From the NCBI RefSeq assembly GCF_001735805.1, contig NZ_CP017248.1, forward strand, positions 3,534,001-3,598,000: a stretch of 64,000 bases of DNA. The letters are read 5' to 3'. The notes beneath the pieces were generated by a model. The model had not been told where the DNA came from, ran no database searches, and worked only from the letters and a program-made list of their open reading frames with translations. Shown here piece by piece: positions 50,409 through 59,834 of this stretch. A program made the translations under genes and the position numbers. Each line of letters begins with the position of its first letter. The stretch's first letter is position 1. This DNA is from Streptomyces fodineus (GTDB lineage Bacteria > Actinomycetota > Actinomycetes > Streptomycetales > Streptomycetaceae).

Positions 50409-51290
50409 ATGGACGGCGTGTGGAGATCGGAGACGGGCCGGCTGCTCATCGCCCTCACGACCGTGAGCCTGGCGGTGACCGGGGGCGCCATCCTGCTGCT
50501 GGCGCGCGCTCGCCGCCGCTACCGCAAGGTCCTGGAGGACCGGCGCTGGCTGCTGGAGCGGGAGCGGGAGGCTGCCGCCCGTACGGCGGTGGCGGCCGAA
50601 CGCGCCCGCATCGCACGGGAGTTGCACGACATCGTCAGCCACAAGGTCAGCCTGATGGTCGTACAGGCGACCGCCGCCCGCGAGGTGCTCGCCGCCCTGC
50701 CGGACGCGGCGGAGACCGCGCTGCGGGCCGTCGAGGGTGCCGGACGCGACGCGATGACCGAACTGCGGCACCTGCTGGGCCTGTTGGCACCCTCGCCGGA
50801 CGGCGACGACGACCCGACCGAGCGCGACGGCGAAGGAGACCTCTGCGGGCTCGCCCCGCAGCCGAGCCTGCGTCAACTGGGCACCCTCGTCGACCGGATC
50901 GCCTTCGCCGGCCTCCCGGTCGAGGTCCGCATCTCCGGGGAACCGCGCCCGCTGCCGCCCGGCATCGACGTCACCGCCTACCGGATCGTCCAGGAGGCGC
51001 TGACCAACTCGCTCAAGTACGGCGACGGCGGCACCGCGACCGTGACGGTGCGCTATGCCGACCACGGTCTGCGGGTCGAGGTGCTCAACAGCGGACCGAG
51101 CGTGCTGTCCGCCGGCCCCGCGAGCACGGGAGCCGGCTCCGGTGGCCGCGAGCGCCGGGACGACGGAGCGGGGCGCGGACTGATCGGTCTGCGCGAGCGC
51201 GTCGCCGTCTACGGAGGCCACTTCGACGCCCGGCGCCGCATCGGTGGCGGGTACCGTGTCCGCGCCCGCATCCCTCTGGAGCGCCCGTGA
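50409..51290 (+). CDS. NarL-type sensor histidine kinase
   Basis: A 293-residue kinase with one N-terminal membrane helix (LLIALTTVSLAVTGGAILLLARA). The HisKA_3 dimerisation motif ARIARELHDIVSHKVSLMVVQA has His73 as phospho-acceptor, and the HATPase has LTNSLKYGDGG and GRGLIGLRERVAVYGG. There is no sensor domain, so it may sense the membrane or a partner. Its stop overlaps the response-regulator start (GTGA). It is divergent from the ABC operon. Confidence 0.93.
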   Translation: MDGVWRSETGRLLIALTTVSLAVTGGAILLLARARRRYRKVLEDRRWLLEREREAAARTAVAAERARIARELHDIVSHKVSLMVVQATAAREVLAALPDAAETALRAVEGAGRDAMTELRHLLGLLAPSPDGDDDPTERDGEGDLCGLAPQPSLRQLGTLVDRIAFAGLPVEVRISGEPRPLPPGIDVTAYRIVQEALTNSLKYGDGGTATVTVRYADHGLRVEVLNSGPSVLSAGPASTGAGSGGRERRDDGAGRGLIGLRERVAVYGGHFDARRRIGGGYRVRARIPLERP

Positions 51291-52099
51291 CCCAGCCCGC
51301 CGCCGACGGCCGCCCTCCCCGCGACCCGGGCCGGATCCCGCAGGCCCAGGAGCCGGGCCCGAACCCGAGCGGGCGAACCGGCGCCCCGCGCGTCCTCATC
51401 GCCGACGACGAGGAACTCATCCGAACCGGCTTCCGCCTCATCCTCACCTCGCGCGGCATCGAGGTCATCGGCGAGGCCGCGGACGGCGTACAGGCCGTCG
51501 CAGCAGCCGAACGGCTACGCCCCGACGTCCTCCTGATGGACATCCGGATGCCCCACCTGGACGGCCTGGAAGCCGCCAAGCGCGTCCTGCGGCTGCTCCC
51601 GCACTGCCGGGTCCTCATGCTCACCACGTTCGACCTCGACCGCTACGTCTACGCGGCGCTCGCCGCCGGGGCGAGCGGCTTCCTGCTCAAGGACGTCACC
51701 GCCGCCCACCTCGCCGCGGCCGTGCGACTCGTGAACACGGGCGACGCGCTGCTCGCCCCCTCGATCACCCGCCGTCTGGTCGAGCGCTACGCGACCACCC
51801 ACGAGGCCGGCCAGGCCGGCCCGGCGCGCCACCCCGCCGCTGCGCCGGACGCGGCCCGCACAGCCCCGGTCCACCGCGACCTGGCCGCGCTGACCCCCCG
51901 TGAACGCGAGGTGCTGGCCCTGATGGGCCGGGGCCTGTCGAACACCGAACTCGCCGGCGCCCTCACCCTCAGCGAGGCCACCGTGAAGACCCACGTCGCC
52001 CGGATCTTCGCCAAGCTCACCCTCCGCGACCGCGCCCAGGCCGTCGTCCTCGCCTACGAGACGGGCCTGGTCACCCCCGGCGACTCCACCGCCGGCTGA
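51287..52099 (+). CDS. NarL/LuxR-family response regulator
   Basis: A 270-residue regulator with a 38-residue Pro/Gly/Arg-rich N-terminal extension, a receiver domain (Asp85 in VLLMDIRMPH) and a C-terminal LuxR HTH (LTPREREVLALMGRGLSNTELAGALTLSEATVKTHVARIFAKL). The GTG overlaps the kinase stop. Its end is convergent with another NarL-type regulator gene. Confidence 0.93.
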   Translation: MTQPAADGRPPRDPGRIPQAQEPGPNPSGRTGAPRVLIADDEELIRTGFRLILTSRGIEVIGEAADGVQAVAAAERLRPDVLLMDIRMPHLDGLEAAKRVLRLLPHCRVLMLTTFDLDRYVYAALAAGASGFLLKDVTAAHLAAAVRLVNTGDALLAPSITRRLVERYATTHEAGQAGPARHPAAAPDAARTAPVHRDLAALTPREREVLALMGRGLSNTELAGALTLSEATVKTHVARIFAKLTLRDRAQAVVLAYETGLVTPGDSTAG

Positions 52100-52165
52100 C
52101 ACCGCTGCCACGGCACGCCGCGTAGGCCCGGCGCCGTACCACACAGGATCCGACCACTCGGATGG

Positions 52166-52810
52166 TCAGACGATGCCTGACTCATAGGCGGCGATGACGA
52201 GTTGGACCCGGTCGCGGGCGTCCAGCTTGGCCAGCAGCCGCGCCACGTGGCTCTTGGTGGTGGCCATGCTGATGTACAGGTGGGCGGCGATCTCGGCGTT
52301 GGACATGCCGCGTCCGACAAGGGTCAGCACTTCGCGTTCGCGATCGGTGATCCCCTTGATCTCACGTCGGCGTCGGGCGGGGGCGACACCCCGGCCGGTG
52401 AACTCCCGGATGAGGCGGCGAGTGACGCCGGGTGCGATCAGGGCGTCGCCGGCGGCTACGACGCGGACCGCCGTCACGATGTCGTCCAGCACCATGTCCT
52501 TGATCAGGAAGCCGCTCGCGCCGGCGTGCAGCGAGGCGTGGACGTTCTCGTCGTCGTCGAAGGTGGTGAGGATGACCACGCGTGCCGGGGATTGCGTCGT
52601 GATGAGCCGGGTGGCCTCGATGCCGTCCATGACGGGCATCCGGATGTCCATCACGACGACGTCGGGGTGGACGTCGGTGGCCAACTGGACCGCCTCGGCG
52701 CCGGTCCCGGCTTCACCGACGATCTCGATGTCCGGGATGTCGTTGATCAGCATGCGCAGTCCGGCGCGGACCACCGGCTGATCGTCGGCGAGGAGCACAC
52801 GGATCGTCAT
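52166..52810 (-). CDS. NarL/LuxR-family response regulator (second system)
   Basis: A 214-residue regulator with a receiver (Asp55 in VVVMDIRMPVMDG) and a LuxR HTH (ITDREREVLTLVGRGMSNAEIAAHLYISMATTKSHVARLLAKL). The ATG overlaps the histidine-kinase stop by 4 bases. It most likely controls the ABC operon at 54110-56795, which lies on the other side of its kinase gene. Confidence 0.93.
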   Translation of the reverse strand: MTIRVLLADDQPVVRAGLRMLINDIPDIEIVGEAGTGAEAVQLATDVHPDVVVMDIRMPVMDGIEATRLITTQSPARVVILTTFDDDENVHASLHAGASGFLIKDMVLDDIVTAVRVVAAGDALIAPGVTRRLIREFTGRGVAPARRRREIKGITDREREVLTLVGRGMSNAEIAAHLYISMATTKSHVARLLAKLDARDRVQLVIAAYESGIV

Positions 52811-53988
52811 ATGGGCAGCCTAGCCGCGACCCGGAAGCCGCCTTCGGCACGCGGTCCGGAGCTGAAGTGGCCGTGGAGCAGGGCGATGCGCTCGCGCATT
52901 CCGGTGATTCCGTAGCCGCTACGCGGGTTCGTGGCCGCCCTTGCGTGTCCGTCGTCGGTGATCGCGATGGACAGCTCCTCCTCCGCGTACTCGACGCGGA
53001 CGAGGCAGTGGGCGGCTCCCGCGTGACGTACGACGTTGGTCACCGACTCCTGGATGACGCGGTAGGCGGCGAGCTCGATCTCGGGGGTGAGCGGGCGGCG
53101 TCGGCCGTGCCACTGCACCTCCAGCCGCACTCCGGCGTCCGCCGCCGTCGCAGCCAGCCGGCCGACGTCCTCCAGGCCCGGTGCCGGGGTGGACGGCGCC
53201 GGCTCCGATTCGGCCTCGCGCAGAACGCCGAGCATGCGCCGCAGCCCGGTCAGCGTCTCCCGGCTGGTCTGCTCGATGACGCCCAATGCCTCGCGTACGC
53301 CGTCCGGCTGGCTGTCGACGGCCCGCTTCGCCGCTCCGGCCTGGATCGCGATGGCGCCGATGCTGTGCGCCACCATGTCGTGCATCTCCCGGGCGATCCG
53401 CAGCCGTTCTGCCTGGACCGCCTGCGTCGCGGCCTGCGCCCGCAGGGCTTCGGCGTGGTCCTGCCGCAGTCGGATCCAGCTGCCGAGGAGCCAGGCCACG
53501 GCGGTGGTGACGACGAGGACCGACCAGGGACCGGTGAGGACCTCGAAGGCCGCCACTCGCGGGACGAAGGCCGTCGCGACCAGGGCCCAGACGGCCAGCA
53601 CACCGACGGCCGCCGCCGCGGCGGCCCGGCGCGAACGGGAGACGGCCGTGTAGAAGACCAGCACGTCCGCCGCGAGGAACAGGGGCCACGTCGTGTCCCC
53701 GCACACCCGGGCCACGACCGCCTCGGTCAGCAGCACCGCAAGCACCGGCAGCGGTCGGCGACTGGCCCAGCCGAGCGGCCATGCCATCAGCACAGCCAGC
53801 CCGGCCAAGGCCCAGCGCCCGAGGTGAACGAAGTGACCGGACGGCAGGAAGACCGGGTGCGCGGGTTGAGGCGTCGCGGTGTACAGAACCAGCGCGAACA
53901 CGGGGACGGCGCACCAGCCGAGCGCCGTCAGCGGATCCGGCGACAGCCGGCGCGGCAGGGCCACGGGTACAGGGAGGCGGGGTCGCAC
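52807..53988 (-). CDS. NarL-type sensor histidine kinase (second system)
   Basis: A 393-residue kinase with several N-terminal membrane segments (about residues 20-170, at least four), then HisKA_3 IAREMHDMVAHSIGAIAIQA with His203, and HATPase VTNVVRHAG and GYGITGMRERIALLHG. This intramembrane-sensing layout fits BceS- or LiaS-like detection of membrane-active compounds. The GTG at 53988 has no clear ribosome site, so the start is uncertain. It is divergent from the ABC operon. Confidence 0.92.
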   Translation of the reverse strand: MRPRLPVPVALPRRLSPDPLTALGWCAVPVFALVLYTATPQPAHPVFLPSGHFVHLGRWALAGLAVLMAWPLGWASRRPLPVLAVLLTEAVVARVCGDTTWPLFLAADVLVFYTAVSRSRRAAAAAAVGVLAVWALVATAFVPRVAAFEVLTGPWSVLVVTTAVAWLLGSWIRLRQDHAEALRAQAATQAVQAERLRIAREMHDMVAHSIGAIAIQAGAAKRAVDSQPDGVREALGVIEQTSRETLTGLRRMLGVLREAESEPAPSTPAPGLEDVGRLAATAADAGVRLEVQWHGRRRPLTPEIELAAYRVIQESVTNVVRHAGAAHCLVRVEYAEEELSIAITDDGHARAATNPRSGYGITGMRERIALLHGHFSSGPRAEGGFRVAARLPI

Positions 53989-54013
53989 CCGGCGATGCTA
54001 TCCACCGGGGTCG

Positions 54014-54034
54014 ACGGTGGTATCGGACCGTGGT
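54014..54034. promoter_or_regulatory. Direct-repeat candidate operator between kinase and ABC operon
   Basis: ACGGTGGT (54014-54021) and ACCGTGGT (54027-54034) are 13 bases apart from start to start, in the 121-base divergent intergenic region. Such near-identical half-sites could be bound by the NarL-type regulator, but this is weak. Confidence 0.3.
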
Positions 54035-54109
54035 CTGCATCCTGCGGGCTGACAACGGGAGCCCGCGGACCGATGTGGCACCGGCCCGGTCACCGACAGC
54101 CTGGACGGC

Positions 54110-55039
54110 GTGATCGAAATCAACCAGCTGACCAAGCGCTACGGCAGCGTACTGGCCGTCGACGGCCTGGACTTCTGCGTCCGGCCCGGGCAGGTGACCG
54201 GGTTCCTCGGACCCAACGGCGCCGGCAAGACCACCACGATGCGCATGCTTCTCGGCCTGAACACCCCCACCAGTGGCACGGCCACCATCAACGGCCGTCG
54301 CTTCCAGGACTTCGGTACCGGCCTGTGCCACGTCGGCGCCCTGCTGGACGCGGGCGACGTCCACCGGGGGCGCACCGCGAACGCGCACCTGGCCGCACTG
54401 GCCCGCAGCAACGGCCTGCCCCGCCGCCGGGTCCGGGAGGTCCTCGAGATCGTCGGTCTGGGCGAGGCGGGCCGTCGGCGCGTCGGCGGGTTCTCGCTCG
54501 GCATGCGCCAACGCCTGGGAATCGCCACCGCCCTGCTCGGCGATCCCCCGGTCCTGCTCTTCGACGAACCGGTCAACGGCCTCGACCCCGAGGGCATCCG
54601 GTGGGCTCGCGAGCTGTTCCGTCGCCTGGCCGCCGAGGGACGCACCGTCTTCGTCTCCAGCCATCTGATGAGCGAGATGGAGCACACCGCCGACCACCTC
54701 GTAGTCGTCGGCGGCGGCAGGCTGCTCGCCGACGAGCCCCTCGCCGACTTCGCCGCCCGCGCCACCACGGCAGGCGTCACCGTGCGAACCCCCGACCCGG
54801 CCGCGCTGGCCGAGGTGCTGCACAACGCGGAAGCCACGGTGCTGTCGCAGGCCCGTGACACCCTCACCGTCACGGGTCTCACCGCGGCCCGTATCAACGA
54901 ACTCGCCTTCACCCACCGTGTCCTGGTCCACGAGGTCACCACGCACGGCGGAACGCTGGAGGACGCCTTCATGGAACTGACCGCCGACAGCGTCCAGTAC
55001 CGCGCCTCGGCCACGCCCGCGAGGAGCAAGGACCGATGA
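54110..55039 (+). CDS. ABC transporter ATP-binding protein (antibiotic/multidrug type)
   Basis: A 309-residue ATPase with Walker A GPNGAGKTTTMRMLLGL, signature FSLGMRQRLGIA, Walker B VLLFDEPVNGLDP and the H loop VSSHLMSEM. A C-terminal accessory domain is included. The GTG start at 54110 has no strong ribosome site visible. It is first of a three-gene operon with two permeases, like bacitracin- or lantibiotic-type exporters, and divergent from a two-component system. Confidence 0.93.
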   Translation: MIEINQLTKRYGSVLAVDGLDFCVRPGQVTGFLGPNGAGKTTTMRMLLGLNTPTSGTATINGRRFQDFGTGLCHVGALLDAGDVHRGRTANAHLAALARSNGLPRRRVREVLEIVGLGEAGRRRVGGFSLGMRQRLGIATALLGDPPVLLFDEPVNGLDPEGIRWARELFRRLAAEGRTVFVSSHLMSEMEHTADHLVVVGGGRLLADEPLADFAARATTAGVTVRTPDPAALAEVLHNAEATVLSQARDTLTVTGLTAARINELAFTHRVLVHEVTTHGGTLEDAFMELTADSVQYRASATPARSKDR

Positions 55040-55893
55040 CCACCCTGGCGACGACCGCCGCCCCCGCCACCCGACGCGGTGCTGCCGGACCCGCCCGCTG
55101 GCGCGACCTGCTCGGCGCCGAATGGATCAAACTCTGGTCGCTGCGCTCGACCCCCGTCGTGCTGGGCGTCCTCCTCGTCTTCTATCTCTACCTGGCCTAC
55201 CGCGCCGCCCAGCTCGCCCACGACTCCTACCCGACGTGGCCCGCCTTCGCGAGGCGCGACCCCGACCCCGCGCACGACGCCTTCGACTTCCCGAAGTTCC
55301 TCCTGCTCATGGCCACCGCAGGCACGATCGGCGCGATGAGCGTCGCCGGCGAACACGCGAGCGGGCTGATCCGCACCACCCTCGTCGCCGTGCCGGCCCG
55401 AGGCCGAGTGATGCTCGCCAAGGCCATGGTGATGACCGCCGTGCTGGCCGTCCTCGGGCTGCTCGTCGGGATCGGGTGCTGGGGCATCACCCTGGCCGTC
55501 ATCTCGGACCGGATCACCGGCTTCTCCTTCACCACCCCCGGTATCTGGCGCGTCATCGCAGGCACCACGGTCATGGTCCCGGTGTGCGGCCTGACCGGCA
55601 TGGCCGCCGCCACGCTCATCCGCAACACCGCCGGGACCGTCTTCGCCGTCCTCGCCTTCTTCCTCGTCGGTCCACTGGCGGTCAAGGCACCCCTTCCCCT
55701 GCTGTCCGCCGACCAGCGGGCAGACCTGGGCAACACGCTTCCCGCATACGCCTGGGGCCGCCTGACCCTCATGAGCCACGGGCACCTCGTCGAACACGTC
55801 GGCTCCATCCCGGCGGCCTGGATCTCGCTCGCCGTCTGGGCCGTCGTCTCGGTCGGCATCACCGTGACGGTCCTGCGGCACCGCGACGTATGA
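55036..55893 (+). CDS. ABC transporter permease (ABC-2 type)
   Basis: A 285-residue protein with about six membrane helices. It begins with an Arg/Ala-rich head ending in WRDLLGAEWIKLWSLRSTPVVLGVLL, the DLLGAEWIKL motif also seen in the next gene. It contains GTIGAMSVAGEHASGLIRTTL, a family motif. It overlaps the ATPase gene by 4 bases. It forms the membrane channel with the paralogous second permease. Confidence 0.9.
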   Translation: MTTLATTAAPATRRGAAGPARWRDLLGAEWIKLWSLRSTPVVLGVLLVFYLYLAYRAAQLAHDSYPTWPAFARRDPDPAHDAFDFPKFLLLMATAGTIGAMSVAGEHASGLIRTTLVAVPARGRVMLAKAMVMTAVLAVLGLLVGIGCWGITLAVISDRITGFSFTTPGIWRVIAGTTVMVPVCGLTGMAAATLIRNTAGTVFAVLAFFLVGPLAVKAPLPLLSADQRADLGNTLPAYAWGRLTLMSHGHLVEHVGSIPAAWISLAVWAVVSVGITVTVLRHRDV

Positions 55894-55946
55894 CGGCGGC
55901 ACCGACGCCGGACACCCGACCGAGCACGCCCTTCCCGGAGTGACAC

Positions 55947-56795
55947 ATGCGACAAGGGACCCCGATGGCCACCACCACCCGACCGACGACAGCCGCAGCC
56001 GGCGACGAACTCCGCGGCCGGTTCCGCGACCTGCTCGGCGCAGAACGGATCAAACTGTTCTCGCAGCGCTCGACCTACGTCCTGCTGGCACTCGCTCCGG
56101 TGATCACCGTCTGCGGTGAGTGGTTCACCTGCTCGGGTGTCCACCTTGTCGGCGCGTCGGCGCATACCGCCTACGATCCGCTCAGAGGCTCCTTCAACTC
56201 CGGTACGTGGGGCTGCCTCATGGTCGGCGCCGGCATCCTCGGCACCCTGGCCATGAGCAGCGAGTACTCCAGCGGACTGATCCGCACGACCTTCCTCGCC
56301 GTCCCGAACCGCCGGCGGGTCGTACTCGCCAAGGCGGCCGTCGTCGCGAGCGTCACGTCCGTCGCCGGCCTCATCACCGCGATCACTTCGTTCATCACCG
56401 CCCAGAAGATCCTGTCCGGCGACCGACTGGGCATCTCGATCAGCCGGCCCGGTGTCCTGCAAGGCTTCGTGGCGTCCACCGCGATCCTGCCGGTCTGCGC
56501 GGTCATCGGCATGGCCATCGGCACACTCGTCCGAACCCCCGCGGCTGCCCTGTTCACGGCCGTCCTGGCCCCCGTCCTGCTGGGCGCCGTGCCGTCCGGC
56601 GGCAACCAGTTGACGGCCGCCCTGAGCAACTCGGCCCCCCAGAACGCGTGGAACGCCCTGACCAGCCTCGGCACCGAGTGGGACAACGCCGGTCCCTTTC
56701 CTCCCACGGCACTTCAGTCCTGGACAGCGCTCGCCTTCTGGCCGCTCCTCACGCTTCTCGCCGCCCTCGTCGTCGTGCGCCGCCGTGACGTCTGA
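55947..56795 (+). CDS. ABC transporter permease (ABC-2 type, paralogue)
   Basis: A 282-residue protein, similar in layout to the preceding permease: FRDLLGAERIKLFSQRSTYVLLALAP, then LGTLAMSSEYSSGLIRTTFLAVPNRRRVVLAKA, both motifs shared. About six helices. The start at 55947 has GGAG 6 bases upstream; an internal ATG at 55965 is possible. It arose by tandem duplication of the permease, a common pattern in heterodimeric exporters. Confidence 0.9.
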   Translation: MRQGTPMATTTRPTTAAAGDELRGRFRDLLGAERIKLFSQRSTYVLLALAPVITVCGEWFTCSGVHLVGASAHTAYDPLRGSFNSGTWGCLMVGAGILGTLAMSSEYSSGLIRTTFLAVPNRRRVVLAKAAVVASVTSVAGLITAITSFITAQKILSGDRLGISISRPGVLQGFVASTAILPVCAVIGMAIGTLVRTPAAALFTAVLAPVLLGAVPSGGNQLTAALSNSAPQNAWNALTSLGTEWDNAGPFPPTALQSWTALAFWPLLTLLAALVVVRRRDV

Positions 56796-56798
56796 CCT

Positions 56799-57338
56799 TT
56801 ACGGCTCCATCTCCAGTTGAACCTCGTTGCCGCCTCCCCGGAGGCCGGATGTGAGGCATTCCGTGGGAAGTTCGCGGGGCAGCCCGGTGATGGTCCGCTG
56901 TACGGCATGCCCTTGGCCGCGTCCCTCGACGACCCGGCCTCGCTGGATCACGACCAGGGCCCCCGCGACGCGGAGGGTCGTGGCACCGTCGTAGACGATC
57001 AGCGACCTGCCGCCGCCGGCGTACCGGACGGTTTCCGTCCCGCTTCCGCCGGCCACGGCGACGCAGGAGGCCGCTGGTGCCTCCGAGTCGAAGGAGCCGG
57101 TGGCGGGGATGGTACGGCCGTGGGCGCCGCACGCGTACGTGATGTCCGCGTGCACATGGGTCGGCCGGGCCAGGAGTGTGAGCGGCGGGCCGTAACGGCT
57201 CTCGCTGTGCCCGACGCAGCCGACGCTCCCCTCCCCACCCGTCGTTGCCTGACTGGCCGGCCCCCACACCAACGTCGAGCCCGCCAGCATCACAGCCCCC
57301 AGGGCCACCGCGACACCATGCCTACCGATACCGAACAT
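56799..57338 (-). CDS. Secreted protein of unknown function
   Basis: A 179-residue product with a signal peptide (IGRHGVAVALGAVMLAGSTLVWGPASQA) and a mature domain with four cysteines (SVGCVGH, TYACGAH, ASCVAV, TECLTSG), so two disulfides are possible. It contains short beta-like strands such as GGGRSLIVYDGATTLRV. I do not recognise the family. The ATG at 57338 has GGGAGG three bases upstream. It is convergent with the ABC permease, with only 3 bases between their ends, and its start region faces the EF-hand gene. Confidence 0.75.
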   Translation of the reverse strand: MFGIGRHGVAVALGAVMLAGSTLVWGPASQATTGGEGSVGCVGHSESRYGPPLTLLARPTHVHADITYACGAHGRTIPATGSFDSEAPAASCVAVAGGSGTETVRYAGGGRSLIVYDGATTLRVAGALVVIQRGRVVEGRGQGHAVQRTITGLPRELPTECLTSGLRGGGNEVQLEMEP

Positions 57339-57579
57339 GTTCCCTCCCGCTACGTCCTGCCCCACTAACGGCACTTGGCCCGCCCGGGAGCACATCCCAT
57401 GCCCCGGCGTCTCGGAGCGTGCGACCCGCGCACGCTCCGCTCCGTACGCGGTGACGCGGGCCTGTGCTCCCGCCGGACCTCATGGGATCGGCCGCGGTCG
57501 CATGGAACCTGGAACGCGGCGGGTAGCAAGCGCCGGACGAATCCTCGTCGGGCAGGACACGAGCAGGAGGAGATCTCCA

Positions 57580-58095
57580 GTGGGCCGTACCACCGTTGCA
57601 GCCGCCACCGTCGCGAGAGGGCGCATCTTCGCCATGATGGACGCGGACGGGGACGGGATCATCTCGGCGCACGACTACCTCTCCCGGGTCGACCGGGCCG
57701 TCTGGGCCACGGGCCGTTCGGAGGACGACCCGCTCGTCGTCGCCGCCCGCGCACAAGCCCACAAGGCATGGGGGGCGATGGACGCGAACGGCGACGGGAA
57801 GCTGACCTTCGAGGAATACGACGCATGGGTCGGCGCCGACAAGTTCGACAACGTCTGCCGGTTCGCCCTGGGCGCGCTGTTCGACCTCGCCGATGCCGAC
57901 GGGGACGGCGCCCTGGACCAGACCGCATTCACGCTGCTGCGCACCGCGCTGAACAATGCGCCCGACAGCGCCGCTGCCGCGTTCCACGCACTGGATGCCG
58001 ACGGCGACGGCCGGGTGGGGCGTGACGAGTACCTGGCGTCGATCCGCTCCTACGTCATCGGCGCCCCCTCCCCCATGGGCGAGGCCCTGTATTAG
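57580..58095 (+). CDS. Four-EF-hand calcium-binding protein (calmodulin-like)
   Basis: A 171-residue protein with four canonical EF-hand loops, each with DxDGDG-type ligands: DADGDGIISAHD (residues 21-32), DANGDGKLTFEE (68-79), DADGDGALDQTA (105-116, weaker, lacking the terminal Glu) and DADGDGRVGRDE (139-150). The helices between are typical. There is no signal peptide, so it probably buffers or senses cytoplasmic Ca. The GTG at 57580 follows GGAGGAG. The stop codon lies in a tandem repeat, described separately. Confidence 0.9.
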   Translation: MGRTTVAAATVARGRIFAMMDADGDGIISAHDYLSRVDRAVWATGRSEDDPLVVAARAQAHKAWGAMDANGDGKLTFEEYDAWVGADKFDNVCRFALGALFDLADADGDGALDQTAFTLLRTALNNAPDSAAAAFHALDADGDGRVGRDEYLASIRSYVIGAPSPMGEALY

Positions 58096-58122
58096 AGGCC
58101 CTGTATTAGAGGCCCTGTATCA
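58081..58122 (+). repeat. Threefold 14-bp tandem repeat at the EF-hand stop codon
   Basis: GAGGCCCTGTATTA occurs twice exactly and a third time as GAGGCCCTGTATCA, head to tail. The first unit contains the last codons and the second begins right after them, so the stop TAG sits across the junction. It is probably a slippage product. Confidence 0.85.
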
Positions 58123-58183
58123 GCCGCCCTTTTCCCGCCGGGACACCGAGGCGGCCGCCCACCGGCTGGGAACTCCCCTTCCG

Positions 58184-59821
58184 CTACACCGCCAGCCAAG
58201 CCGCCTGGTCGGGACCCAGTAGGCCGTTCTCCACAGGCCCGCTGGCCAGCAGGATCGTGGTGTGGGCGGGCAGCGGATACGGCTCCGTGGAGAGGTTGAC
58301 CACGCAGACGAAGCCGGGGTCGCGGCGGAAGGCGAGGACTCCCGCGGGGGCGTCCAGCCAGGTGAGGGTGCCGTCGCCGAGGGCGGGGTGCTCGCGGCGC
58401 CGGCGCAGGGCGGTGCGGTAGAGCTCCAGCATGGAGGTCTCGTCGCCGGTCTGCGCCTCGACGGTACGTGCGGCCCAGTCCGCCGGCTGCGGCAGCCAGG
58501 GCGCGGCCGAGGCGTCCTCGGGGCTGAAGCCGTACGGTGCGGTCCGCCCGGACCAGGGGATCGGCACCCGGCAGCCGTCGCGGCCCCGGTCGGTGTGGCC
58601 GGAGCGTTCCCAGACCGGGTCCTGCAGCACCGCCTCGGGCAGGTCCTCCACCTCGGGCAGGCCGAGTTCCTCGCCCTGGTAGATGTAGGCGCCGCCGGGC
58701 AGGGCGAGCATCAGCAGGGCGGCGGCGCGGGCGCGGCGGGTGCCCAGTTCCAGGTCGAGGGGGCCTTCGGGTTCGTAACGCTCGTTTGCCACCCAGCGCT
58801 TGGCCGACCTGCGGCCGTACCGGCTGGCGTGGCGCATGACGTCGTGGTTGGAGAGCACCCAGGTGGCGGGCGCGCCGACCGCGCCGAGCATGGCGAGGGA
58901 CTCGTCGATGACCGTACGCAGGTCCTTCGGGTCCCAACTCGACATCAGGAAGTCGAAGTTGAACGCGGTGTGCAGACCGTCCGCGCGGACGTAGGCGGCC
59001 AGCCGTTCGGGGGTGTCGGCCCACGCCTCGGCGACGAAGCACCGGTCGCCGGGGAACTCGTCGGCCACCTTGCGCCAGGCACGGTAGACGTCGTGGACCT
59101 CGTCGCGGTCCCAGTGGGGGTGGTCGAGGTGCCGGTTGCGCCGGCCGACCCCGGCCGGGCGCGGCGGCAGGTCGGGCAGCTCGGGGTGCTTGATCAGGCC
59201 GTGTGCCACGTCGATGCGGAAGCCGTCCACGCCCCGGGCGAACCAGAACCTCAGGACCGACTCGAACTCGGCCCGTACCTGGGGGTGTTGCCAGTTCAGG
59301 TCGGGCTGCTGCGGGGCGAACAGGTGCAGGTACCAGTCGCCGTCCGGCAGCCGGGTCCAGGCCGGGCCGCCGAAGCAGGAGACCCAGTCGTTCGGCGGCC
59401 GGTCGCCGTCCGGGCCGCGGCCGGGGCGGAAGACGTAGCGGTCGCGTTCCGGGCTGCCCGGGCCGGCCGCCAACGCCGCCTGGAACCAGGCATGCTGGTC
59501 GGAGGTGTGGTTGGGCACCATGTCGGGGATGATGCGGATCCCGTGCCGGTGGGCCTCCTCGATGAGCCGCTCGGCTTCCTCCACGCTGCCGAACAGCGGG
59601 TCGATCGCGCGGTAGTCGGCCACGTCGTAACCGTGGTCCGCCATCGGCGACTTGTACCACGGGTTGATCCACAGGGCGTCGACGCCGAGCGACTTGAGGT
59701 ACGGCAGACGGGAGCGGATGCCGGCGATGTCGCCGACGCCGTCGCCGTTGCCGTCGGCGAAGCTGCGGATGTAGACCTGGTAGATGACGGCGCTGCGCCA
59801 CCACGGTGCGGTACCGGGCAT
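58184..59821 (-). CDS. GH13 alpha-glucosidase (AglA-like)
   Basis: A 545-residue enzyme of the alpha-amylase family. It contains YQVYIRSFADGNGDGVGDI, DALWINPWY, MVPNHTSDQHAWF (region I), DGFRIDVAHG (nucleophile Asp), CFVAEAWADT (acid Glu) and LSNHDVMRHASR. It hydrolyses alpha-1,4-glucosides such as maltose or trehalose-like sugars in the cytoplasm. It is the last gene of the sugar-import operon, 45 bases after the second permease. The ATG at 59821 follows AAGGAG. Confidence 0.93.
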   Translation of the reverse strand: MPGTAPWWRSAVIYQVYIRSFADGNGDGVGDIAGIRSRLPYLKSLGVDALWINPWYKSPMADHGYDVADYRAIDPLFGSVEEAERLIEEAHRHGIRIIPDMVPNHTSDQHAWFQAALAAGPGSPERDRYVFRPGRGPDGDRPPNDWVSCFGGPAWTRLPDGDWYLHLFAPQQPDLNWQHPQVRAEFESVLRFWFARGVDGFRIDVAHGLIKHPELPDLPPRPAGVGRRNRHLDHPHWDRDEVHDVYRAWRKVADEFPGDRCFVAEAWADTPERLAAYVRADGLHTAFNFDFLMSSWDPKDLRTVIDESLAMLGAVGAPATWVLSNHDVMRHASRYGRRSAKRWVANERYEPEGPLDLELGTRRARAAALLMLALPGGAYIYQGEELGLPEVEDLPEAVLQDPVWERSGHTDRGRDGCRVPIPWSGRTAPYGFSPEDASAAPWLPQPADWAARTVEAQTGDETSMLELYRTALRRRREHPALGDGTLTWLDAPAGVLAFRRDPGFVCVVNLSTEPYPLPAHTTILLASGPVENGLLGPDQAAWLAV

Positions 59822-59834
59822 GCTGCTCCTTAAA

